A program made the translations under genes and the position numbers. Under the pieces are notes generated by a model, which was not told where the DNA came from, did not search any database, and was given only the letters and a program-made list of their open reading frames with translations. A stretch of 64,000 nt of DNA from Bacillota bacterium (GTDB taxonomy: Bacteria; Bacillota; Clostridia; Oscillospirales; Oscillospiraceae), in contig JAETQY010000010.1 of NCBI GenBank assembly GCA_021770445.1, forward strand, positions 1 to 64,000, written 5' to 3'. Numbering within the stretch: position 1 is the first letter of the stretch; each line of letters opens with the position of its first letter. Shown here piece after piece: positions 6,424-14,900 of the stretch.

Positions 6424-8406
6424 ATGAAACAAATTCTGGTCGTCTGTGTGGGTATCCCCACCGGAGAGTCCATCACGGCGGAGCTGAACACTATTTTCCG
6501 GGGCGTGGCCCGGGCCGAGTTCTGCCTGTGCCACCAGCTGCGGGAGAAGGCGGAGGGCCGGGACATCGTCCTGTTCTCCTCCAAATACAGCCAGGCCCTG
6601 TGCGGCGGGACCGCCCTCTCCCCCACTGCCTTCCCGGCCCAGCGGGTTATCAACTACCGAAACCTCCAGGAGGTCATTGAGCTGGAGGCGGGCAGCCGGG
6701 TGCTGCTGGTCAACGACGACAAGGATACCGCCGCCGAGGCCATCGGCCAGCTGATGGAGATCGGCCTCACCGACCTGTACTACTTCCCCTGTTACCCCGG
6801 GAGCCCCGGCCACCCAGAGATCAGCATCGCCATCACGCCCGGAGAGCGGTCCTATGTGCCTGACCACGTCACCCGTGTCATCGATATCGGCGTGCGCACC
6901 CTGGACATCCGTACCATCTATGACCTGGCCCGCCTGCTGGGCGCGGAGCACCTGCTGGATCAGAGCCTGGTGGCCCGGTATCTCAGCCAGATCGTCACGG
7001 TATCCAAGTCCCTGTCCCAGAGCCGTCGACAGACGGAGCAAACGGAACGGCTGTTGGCGGGCATCTTCGACCAGGTGGACAGCGGCATTGCTTACGTGGG
7101 TGCGGACCTGCGGCTGGTCCGCACCAATCCCCTGTTTGAGTCCATCCTGGGGCAGAGCCGGGAGCAACTGCTGGGCCGGCATCCGGAGGAGCTGTTCGGG
7201 GACAGGTTCCGTCGGGTAGAAGAGGGCAGCTTTGTGGTGCCCGTCCGAAGCAGGACCGTGCTGCTGCGGATCAAGGCGCTGGACGATATGGGTCCCTCTT
7301 ATCTTGTCACTGCCGACTATGCGGACACCATCCAGAAGCTGGACCGACGTATCCGTCAGGACAGCGCCCCTCTCCGGCGTCGGCTATACACTTTCCAGGA
7401 CTACCTCACCTGGGACGAGGGCTGCAAAAAAATGTTGGCCCTGGCGGAGAAATTCACCCGCACCGGTGGTACCGTCCTTATCCAGGGGGAGAGTGGCACT
7501 GGCAAGGAAATTTTAGCCCAGAGCATCCACAGCGGCTCCTCCCGCCGGAAGGCCCCCTTTATCCCGGTGAACATCACCTCTCTCACCCCCACCCTGGCGG
7601 AGAGCGAGCTGTTCGGCTATGAGGACGCCTCCTTCACCGGGGCAAAAAAGGGGGGCAAGGCGGGCATCTTCGAACTGGCCGATGGCGGCACTGTCTTTAT
7701 TGACGAGATCGGCGACGCCGCCCCGGAGCTCCAGGCCAAGCTGCTCCGCGCTCTGGAGGAGAAGTCCATCCGCCGGGTGGGCGGGGCGGAGGAGATCCCT
7801 ATCCGGGTGTCCATTGTGGCCGCCACCAACAAGAATTTGCCCGCCATGATTCGGGAGGGGAAATTTCGGGAGGACCTGTTCTTCCGCCTGAATATGTTCC
7901 CCCTGACCACCATTCCCCTGCGGGACAGGCCAGGGGATATCCTGCCCTTGCTGCGGCACTTTCTGGGCCTGGACGCGGAGCTGACGCGGACCCTGCTGGG
8001 GCCAGAAATTACGCGGTTCCTGCAAAACTACCGCTGGCCCGGCAACGTGCGGGAGCTGATGAACGTGGCGGAGTACATTAAGCTCACCCACGAGGGTCAT
8101 CCCCTCGTCCCCCGCGACCTTCCTGAATATATGTCCACTGAGGAGGTGGACAGGGGCCGGGTGTTCCTCAGCCGGCCAGAATATCTGGTTTTGAACGCCG
8201 TATCCAGCTGTGGCCCTCGGGGCGTCGGACGAAGTCGGCTGCAAGGGATGCTCTCCGGGTCCGGTACCGACCTTGGAATCGGGAAGATACGGGCAATCCT
8301 GAAGGCGCTGGAGGAGCGGGGACTGATCGCAAAGGAGAGAAACGGCTGCACGGTCACCGACCAGGGCACGTCAGCCTTGAAACAATTTCAAAGTCCAAAC
8401 CTTTAA
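6424..8406 (+). CDS. Sigma-54-dependent transcriptional activator
   Basis: This 660-residue regulator has AGGAGG 6 bases before its ATG. Residues 1-190 form an N-terminal sensory region that I cannot assign firmly. A PAS-like segment follows at about 215-300, and an AAA+ domain spans about 325-550 with Walker A GESGTGKE, Walker B TVFIDEIGDA and the arginine-finger segment FREDLFFRLN. The RpoN-contacting loop reads ASFTGA instead of the canonical GAFTGA. The C-terminus (565-660) looks like a winged helix rather than the usual Fis-type HTH. It lies directly after iadA-yfcC, whose promoter is a consensus sigma-54 site, so it very likely activates that operon, perhaps on sensing aspartyl peptides. 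Confidence 0.9.
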   Translation: MKQILVVCVGIPTGESITAELNTIFRGVARAEFCLCHQLREKAEGRDIVLFSSKYSQALCGGTALSPTAFPAQRVINYRNLQEVIELEAGSRVLLVNDDKDTAAEAIGQLMEIGLTDLYYFPCYPGSPGHPEISIAITPGERSYVPDHVTRVIDIGVRTLDIRTIYDLARLLGAEHLLDQSLVARYLSQIVTVSKSLSQSRRQTEQTERLLAGIFDQVDSGIAYVGADLRLVRTNPLFESILGQSREQLLGRHPEELFGDRFRRVEEGSFVVPVRSRTVLLRIKALDDMGPSYLVTADYADTIQKLDRRIRQDSAPLRRRLYTFQDYLTWDEGCKKMLALAEKFTRTGGTVLIQGESGTGKEILAQSIHSGSSRRKAPFIPVNITSLTPTLAESELFGYEDASFTGAKKGGKAGIFELADGGTVFIDEIGDAAPELQAKLLRALEEKSIRRVGGAEEIPIRVSIVAATNKNLPAMIREGKFREDLFFRLNMFPLTTIPLRDRPGDILPLLRHFLGLDAELTRTLLGPEITRFLQNYRWPGNVRELMNVAEYIKLTHEGHPLVPRDLPEYMSTEEVDRGRVFLSRPEYLVLNAVSSCGPRGVGRSRLQGMLSGSGTDLGIGKIRAILKALEERGLIAKERNGCTVTDQGTSALKQFQSPNL

Positions 8407-8532
8407 ATTTTGCAATTTTATGTAAATTAGGAGGGCAAAAGCTGCAAAGACATTTCTTTACTAGATCAAAATCACCACCAATAGCGGCTGGCTAAGCTGC
8501 TGAGTGGAGATAGAGCCTCAAATAGTGTGTAA

Positions 8533-10083
8533 TCATTGCTCCGAGATACCGGAGAAGCGGCGAATGCTGTCAGTAAGGATAAAATCTGTAGAAGGCTCTC
8601 CTTCCGCACTCGCAGGAAATTGGCCTGGCTCACCCTGAGACGGCTGAGGTTGGCTCTGACCTTCCCATAGTTTAGGGGGCCGTTGACCATCGGGATTCTT
8701 TGAGGGTTCCCCGCTGTTTCCAGGGTGCTGGGGTGGTTCCTGCCCTTCTGGGGGCTGGAATTCACCCTTCGGAGGTTCCTGACCCTCAGAAGGCTGAAAA
8801 TCCGGCCTGCCCATGCCAAAGCCTCCACCGGCGTGACCGGTGTACTGCTGGACCTCACCGTCCACCCTCAAGGTGTAGCTCACATCCTGCTCCAGCTCCG
8901 GGGCGGAGTAAAGAATAGACTGGGCTCCCTTTTCCAGGGTGAACGACAGGGAGGTCCCCTCCAGATCCACCTTGACCCCGGCGGACAGGATAGAGGCGAA
9001 GGACAACTCCATATACAACTGCTTGGAGTCGGAGCTGACCGCCTCGTTGCGCATACCCAGAGCCGCCACCTGTCCCCCATTGATGAGAATCTCGCCGTCG
9101 GCGTCCAGACCGCCTTCCGGACTGTGATCGCTGGCCATAGAGTAGATAGCACCGCCGTTGATGACAATGTGGCCGTTGGAGTCGATGCCGTCTCCCTCCT
9201 CCCCTAGCCCGGCGTTAATCTGCAGGCCACCGCCGTTGATCGTGGTGACAGATACGTTGTCCTCGTTAGTATTGATGCCGTCGTTCTGGGACTGAATGTT
9301 GATCTGCCCACCGTTGATTGTTAAATGGAGCTCGCTGTCCAGCCCCTCGTTTTCCGCTGTGATAGACAGCGAACCAGTGCCCTCCGCTTCTCCGTCGATA
9401 TTCATGGACATTTTAGAATAGAAGGCCCCGTCGTATTTGTGGAGCTTCTTAGTAGTACCCTCCTTGTAGATGCGGGCTACATAAGATCCCTTTACCTGGT
9501 TCACAGAGCCGTCGGCCAGCACCACGTTGGCCCCAGCGGCGGTGGTATCCACGTCTGTAGGCAGGAGGTCGTAGTTCTCCGTCTCCTCCTCGTCGTAGGC
9601 CACCCATGCCTCATCGCATTCGTAGACGCTGTAGAAAATCACCGCTGGGGCCACTGTACAGGTGATATCTACCCCGTCCAGCACCAGTGTGACCACGGCT
9701 GACCGGTCGCGCTTGGCCTCCTCGCCCAGGTCCACGGCCAGCTGTCCGGCGGACAGCGTCCCTAACACCCGATAGGTCCCTGGCTGCCGGATGGTGACCA
9801 CCGTGTGGGCGTCCGCCTCGTCTGCGGTGTGCATGTCCACCTCGGTGCCCTCGCCGTAGCTGTCGTCGGTGCCGTCGCGGTAGTAGACGATGTCGTGAGA
9901 GAGGGTCACAGCCCCCTCTCCGTCTTGTGTCAGCGCTTGTCCGTTCAGCGTAATCTCGTTGTCAGACAGCGTCAGGACCTGTTCGCCTTCCCGCTGACCG
10001 GAGGAACTTGCTCCACCAGATACAGAACAAGCGGACAACAGCAGAACCGCAGGCAGGACCGCTGCAAGAATTTCTTTTTTCAT
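8533..10083 (-). CDS. Carbohydrate-binding-domain (DUF4353-like) lipoprotein
   Basis: This is a 516-residue secreted lipoprotein with signal peptide and lipobox LLLSAC, Cys19 being the lipidated residue. The central region (about 200-370) is built of short beta repeats with INGG motifs (TINGGQINI, TTINGGGLQI, VINGGAIYS, LINGGQVAA), the pattern of the carbohydrate-binding DUF4353 family and of right-handed beta-helices. The C-terminal 110 residues are rich in Pro, Gln and Gly with several PPxGEFQPxEGQEPP-like repeats, typical of cell-wall-spanning linkers. In other Clostridia such proteins are often near CotH and polyphosphate-type modules; none is visible here. The exact ligand is unknown. 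Confidence 0.8.
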   Translation of the reverse strand: MKKEILAAVLPAVLLLSACSVSGGASSSGQREGEQVLTLSDNEITLNGQALTQDGEGAVTLSHDIVYYRDGTDDSYGEGTEVDMHTADEADAHTVVTIRQPGTYRVLGTLSAGQLAVDLGEEAKRDRSAVVTLVLDGVDITCTVAPAVIFYSVYECDEAWVAYDEEETENYDLLPTDVDTTAAGANVVLADGSVNQVKGSYVARIYKEGTTKKLHKYDGAFYSKMSMNIDGEAEGTGSLSITAENEGLDSELHLTINGGQINIQSQNDGINTNEDNVSVTTINGGGLQINAGLGEEGDGIDSNGHIVINGGAIYSMASDHSPEGGLDADGEILINGGQVAALGMRNEAVSSDSKQLYMELSFASILSAGVKVDLEGTSLSFTLEKGAQSILYSAPELEQDVSYTLRVDGEVQQYTGHAGGGFGMGRPDFQPSEGQEPPKGEFQPPEGQEPPQHPGNSGEPSKNPDGQRPPKLWEGQSQPQPSQGEPGQFPASAEGEPSTDFILTDSIRRFSGISEQ

Positions 10084-10275
10084 TAGGCTAAACCTCTTTT
10101 CAATCGTGAAGTTACTTCCAAGACTATCACGAACTAAGACAGAAAGCCTAAAGAATCTGTAAGAAAATTATAACGAAAACATAAACAAGGCGTATCGTCT
10201 GGGCAACAGGTACAACCAAAAGTAGCCTTTATGTGGAACTGCTGCTGCTCTGACTGAACTAGGAGCCCGAAATTT

Positions 10276-11697
10276 CTAAACAGATTTTTCCGACAGCTTT
10301 CGCTCAAAGCGGTCCTTCCGACTGTCCGCTGGAACTGGTGTTGGGTAGCGGCCGGTAAAGCAGGCATCACAACAGTACCTTCCTCCAATGAGCGCCCTCA
10401 GCTGTTCCACCGGCAAATAACCCAGGGAGTCCGCCCCGATGATCTGAGCGATCTCTTCCACGCTGTGGTGGCAGGCAATCAGGTTCTCCCGGGAGTCGAT
10501 ATCGGTTCCATAGTAGCAGGGGTTCAGAAAGGGGGGCGCAGACACCCGGAGGTGGATCTCCCGGGCCCCCGCCTCCCGCAGCAGACTGACAATGCGTCCG
10601 CTAGTGGTACCTCGGACGATGGAGTCGTCCACCAATACCACCCGCTTGCCCACCACGCTCTCTCGAACGGCGCTGAGCTTGATCTTCACCTGGTCCAGCC
10701 GGTGGTCCTGGCCAGGGGCGATAAAGGTACGGCCGATATACTTGTTTTTTACAAGGCCGATGCCGTAGGGGATGCCGGAGGCCCGGCTGTAGCCCAGGGC
10801 GGCGTCCAGACCGGAGTCGGGCACCCCCACCACCACGTCCGCCTGGACCGGATGAGTACGGGCCAGAATCTCCCCGGCCCGCAGGCGGGCGGCGTGGACC
10901 GACATCCCGTCCATCACCGAATCCGGGCGGGCGAAGTAGATGTACTCGAAGATACAGGGGGTGGGCTGCGTCTTCCCACAGTGCTCCCGGCGGGAGACCA
11001 CCCCATCCCTGGAGAATACCAAGATCTCCCCCGGCTCCAGGTCCCGGACAAACTCCGCCCCCACTGCCGTCAGAGCGCAGCTCTCCGAGGCGGCCACATA
11101 GCTTCCGTCCGCTGTTCTCCCATAGCACAGAGGCCGGAAGCCGTGTGGGTCCCGGGCACAGATCAGCTTCTGAGGGGACATGAGCACCAGGGAATAGGCC
11201 CCCTCCAGCTTTGCCATAGCGGCGCTGAGGGCATCCTCAATGGAGGGAGCGGCCAGCCGCTCCTTGGTGACGATATAGGCGATGATCTCAGTGTCGCTGG
11301 TGGAGTGGAAGATGGCCCCGGACAGCTCCAGCGCATCCCGGAGCCGGGCGGCGTTGCTCAGATTGCCGTTGTGAGCCAGGGCCATGTGGCCCTTCTGGTG
11401 GTTGACCTCGATGGGCTGACAGTTGCTCCGATTAGAGGCCCCGGTGGTGCCGTAGCGGGTGTGGCCCACCGCCATGGTCCCTTGGGGCAGCCGGGTCAGC
11501 ACTTCACGGTCGAACACCTCCCCCACCAACCCCAGGTCCTTGTGGGAGGCAAATACCCCGTCGTCGTTGACCACAATGCCGCAGCTCTCCTGCCCCCGGT
11601 GCTGGAGGGCATATAGGCCGTAGTAGGCCAGCCGACCCACCTCCCCGGGCTGGGGGCTGATGACGCCGAACACGCCGCATTCCTCATGAATACTCAT
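10276..11697 (-). CDS. purF: Amidophosphoribosyltransferase
   Basis: This 473-residue enzyme catalyses the first committed step of purine synthesis, making phosphoribosylamine from PRPP and glutamine. The catalytic Cys7 follows a short propeptide (MSIHEE-CGVFG) that is removed in this class. The glutaminase region carries HTRYGTTG and NGNLSN, and the PRPP-binding loop reads VVLVDDSIVRGTTS. C-terminal cysteines (CCDACFTG, CHHSVEEI) fit the Bacillus-type oxygen-labile [4Fe-4S] cluster. AAGGAGG (11703-11709 on the minus strand) sets the start. It stands alone, with its own promoter and a terminator hairpin in the leader. No other pur gene is in the window. Confidence 0.96.
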   Translation of the reverse strand: MSIHEECGVFGVISPQPGEVGRLAYYGLYALQHRGQESCGIVVNDDGVFASHKDLGLVGEVFDREVLTRLPQGTMAVGHTRYGTTGASNRSNCQPIEVNHQKGHMALAHNGNLSNAARLRDALELSGAIFHSTSDTEIIAYIVTKERLAAPSIEDALSAAMAKLEGAYSLVLMSPQKLICARDPHGFRPLCYGRTADGSYVAASESCALTAVGAEFVRDLEPGEILVFSRDGVVSRREHCGKTQPTPCIFEYIYFARPDSVMDGMSVHAARLRAGEILARTHPVQADVVVGVPDSGLDAALGYSRASGIPYGIGLVKNKYIGRTFIAPGQDHRLDQVKIKLSAVRESVVGKRVVLVDDSIVRGTTSGRIVSLLREAGAREIHLRVSAPPFLNPCYYGTDIDSRENLIACHHSVEEIAQIIGADSLGYLPVEQLRALIGGRYCCDACFTGRYPTPVPADSRKDRFERKLSEKSV

Positions 11698-11717
11698 TTT
11701 AGTACCTCCTTAAACAC

Positions 11718-11757
11718 AAAAAGACGCCTTTCAGCCATTTGCTGAAAAGACGTCTTT
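11718..11757 (-). terminator. Terminator/attenuator hairpin in the purF leader
   Basis: On the minus strand AAAGACGTCTTTTCAGC (11757-11741) pairs with GCTGAAAGGCGTCTTT (11736-11721), followed by a run of T. It lies between the promoter (start near 11766) and the purF ribosome site, so every purF transcript must pass it. This points to transcriptional attenuation; no known riboswitch class is recognised. Confidence 0.7.
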
Positions 11758-11772
11758 GCCTTTTACAGACGC

Positions 11773-11801
11773 ATTATACCCTCTCGTTTGGGCGCTGTCA
11801 A
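11773..11801 (-). promoter_or_regulatory. Sigma-A promoter of purF
   Basis: The minus strand reads TTGACA (11801-11796), 17 bases, then TATAAT (11778-11773), a perfect consensus. Transcription should begin near 11766, about 70 nt before the purF start codon. Confidence 0.9.
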
Positions 11802-11850
11802 CTAGTTTTTCTGTCATTCAAAAGGGTGACTGTCTGGCGAATATATAAAA

Positions 11851-11882
11851 TGAGAGGACCTGACATAAGTCAGGTCCTCTCA
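11851..11882 (-). terminator. Terminator of the flagellinolysin operon
   Basis: TGAGAGGACCTGAC (11851-11864) and GTCAGGTCCTCTCA (11869-11882) form a perfect 14-bp stem with an ATAA loop, followed on the minus strand by TTTTATATAT. It lies 24 bp after the flagellin stop codon. Confidence 0.88.
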
Positions 11883-11905
11883 TACTGCATAGCAGGTCAA
11901 TCTGC

Positions 11906-14900
11906 TCAGCTCAGAAGCTGGAGTACGCTCTGGGGCTGCTGGGTAGCCTGAGACAGCATAGCTTGGGCCGACTGGCTCAGGATATTGGCCTTTGTGTAGG
12001 CCATCATCTCCTCCGCCATATCTGCGTCACGGATGCGGCTCTCTGCGTCGGTGGTATTTTCCACCATATGCCGCAGCTGATTCTGGTTGTGCTCCAGCCG
12101 GTTGTACAGCGCTCCATAGGTCCCTCGGATGGAGGAAACCCGGTTGATTGCATTCTGGATGACAGGCATGGACTCCCAGGCGTTGGGCTGGGTGGAGATA
12201 TCCAGATTGCCCATTTTCAGCGCGTCCAGGGAGAGATAGAACCGAGGCACCTTTAAGATCTCGCCATACTCTGCGCCGATTTGCAGGATGATGCCGCCAT
12301 TTCCCAGCTCCGGTTCCTTTTCGGGCGGTGTGGTGGGGTCAGGCTTGGGGTCGGGCTTAGGGTCTGGGTCGTCGTAGCCCGGCTTGACCGCGTCCGGCGG
12401 CTTGGGCTGAGTCTCGATCCGGAATACGCCGGCGTTCTTGTGGTAGATCAGGTCCAGCTCTACCAATTTGTGTTCCATCTCGGGCTTCCCGTCCGCACCT
12501 ATTATGGGATTTCCGTCCGCGTCCACTTTCTTTTCATCGTATCCAATGGTCAGTTTCTGGTCTTGCGGCTTGAGCCACACAAAGACATAGTCGCTGTCCA
12601 GGGGGTCATGGCTCAGGCCCGCACTCCAGCTTCCGCCTTTGTCGGAGGAGATCGTAATAGATGCAAGGTCTACCTTGTCTTTGTCCAGGGGCAAAAGGCC
12701 CGTGCCGTCCTTGGCGTTCAGGCCCACGCCTGCGTTCAACGTTTTGTCCTTGTCGGTGTTTTTGTCCGTGTGGAAGAGGTAGACCGGGTAGGCGTACAGC
12801 GAATTGCCGTCCGCATCTACCACACCGGAAGTGCTGTACAGGCCCTCGCCCTCGTTGCCCGGGCGGACGGTGGTGCCGTTTCCGGTAATCGTGACGATCC
12901 CGGGCGTGTTATGGCCCGAGTCGGTGTAGGCCATGATGTTGCCGCCGTTGTTGGTCATGCCGCCCTCGGCGGTAACAATCACCTTGTTGTTCGGGTTATC
13001 CTTATCGCCGATGGTGATATTGCCGCTGGTGGAGTTTCGCCCCGCCCCGATGCCAGTGGAGTTTGTGCTGCCCATGGCCTTGACAGTCCCCTGCTTGATC
13101 TCAATATTGCCTACGGTGGAGTTGTTATATCCGGAACCGATGCCCACGCCGTTATTGCCGCCGTAGGCGTTGACCTCTCCGGAGGTATTGATCACAATAT
13201 CACCGATATGGCTGCCCGCACCGGAGCCGATGCCGGCGCCGTTGCTGCCGCCCCGCGCCTCCTTGACGGTGGCGTTCCCCGATATTTCCACATCTGCGCA
13301 GGTGCCCAGCCTTGAGCCGCCGATCCCCGCGCTCTCATCACCGCCCAGGGCCTGTTCGATCACAGCGGTCCCGGTAATGGTAATTTTGCCGCTCTTGCTT
13401 GTGAAAGAGGGGCCGCCCTGGCAGCCCGCGCCGATGCCGGTACCGTGGGTCAAGCTCTTGGCTGTAATACTGCCTGCGCTGATGGTAATCGTGCCGTTGA
13501 CCGTATTATACCAGCCGCCGCCGATGCCCGCGCCATGTCCGTTGCTGGTCGCGACAATGGTCGTTATTTTGCCGTTCTCCTCTTTGATCTCGATATTCCC
13601 GCAGTCGGCGTAGTTCGCGCCGCCAATGCCCGCGCCGCCGTTGTTGCCGCCGGTGGCGGTAACCTTACCGCCGGTGATGGTGATATTGCCAATGTCATTG
13701 TAATTGCCGGCGCCAATTCCCGCTCCCTGGGAACTGCCCGTGGCGGTGATCTCCCCGCCGTTGATCGTGATGCTGCTTGTTGTATCTGTACCATTGGTGG
13801 CTGACGTGGCCGCGTTACGGCCGATCCCCGCCGCGCCTGTACCGCCGGTAGCGGACAGCTTTCCGGTGTCTCCGTTGATGGTCAGATTTGTTCCGGTCCC
13901 CAGGGATATCCCGGCGAAGTTGGCCGCACTTCTAAATGTATTTTCCTTACCGTTCTCCAGGCTCAGCGTGACATTGTTGCCCGTTCCCAGATCAAAGCCG
14001 CTTCCCACCGTATTCTGGCTGCAATCCACCCCGTCCAGAGTCAGGTTCACCTTGCCGGAGATATTGTCCGCCAGCTTGACGCGGCCCTGGAGAGTGTTGC
14101 CCGCCTCGCCCTTCACACTGCCGCCGGAGATAGAGGTCACTTGATTCGTGTCGATGACCAGCGTGGTCCCGTCGTCCTCGTAGTGGTAGTCGGTGCCCTC
14201 GGTTCCGCCGGTGACGGTAAAGGGCTTGATGGCGTCGGCCCACTCGAAATCCCCGGACGTGTTGATCGTCGCCGCCAGGGTCTTGGAGACGCCGCTGGCG
14301 TTGGTAAAGGTAACGCGGTGGCTGCTGGTCGGGTCCAGCCACAGCTTGCCCGATTCACCATTGCTCAAAAGTGCGCCCGCCTTCACGCCGTCGATGGAGA
14401 TGGAGGCGACGTTGCTCAAACCTGTCAGCCTGCTCCAGTCCACGCCGATGGATTTAAGCTCAGTCACTCCGTCCGCCGCTTTGGGGACATTGGCGATCGC
14501 CGCGGCCACCGAGGCGCCGTTGACGTTTACTGTTCCGTCGATGGTCCCGCTGCCGCCGTCTACGATCACCGCGCCGCCGTTAAAGCTGACAGTACCGTTG
14601 TTGGTAAAGGTCCCGGCCTTGAGCTGGCCCTCCCCCTGGAAGGTAACCGCCTTCCCGCTGTCTACGGTGACGGCGGTGATGTCGTTTTTGCCCTCGTAGG
14701 AGACTTGGGTGTCCTCGCTGACCTGGAGGGAACCCGCCGTGACGCCGTTCAGGGTGACCTTGCCGGTCCCCTCCAATTTCAGATTTTGAAGCTGACCGGA
14801 GGTGGGGGACTTCATGGTGATCTCAATATTGTTTCCGGAAGTTACCGTCAGGGTCTTGGTAGTGTCATCCCAGGTGATGCCCTGCATCCCGCCGTTTCCG

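Noticed and set aside
13000-13830. Regular short repeats considered as a CRISPR array
   Set aside because: The periodicity is that of coding repeats (GIG turns) in the beta-helix; there are no identical direct repeats with unique spacers and no cas genes.
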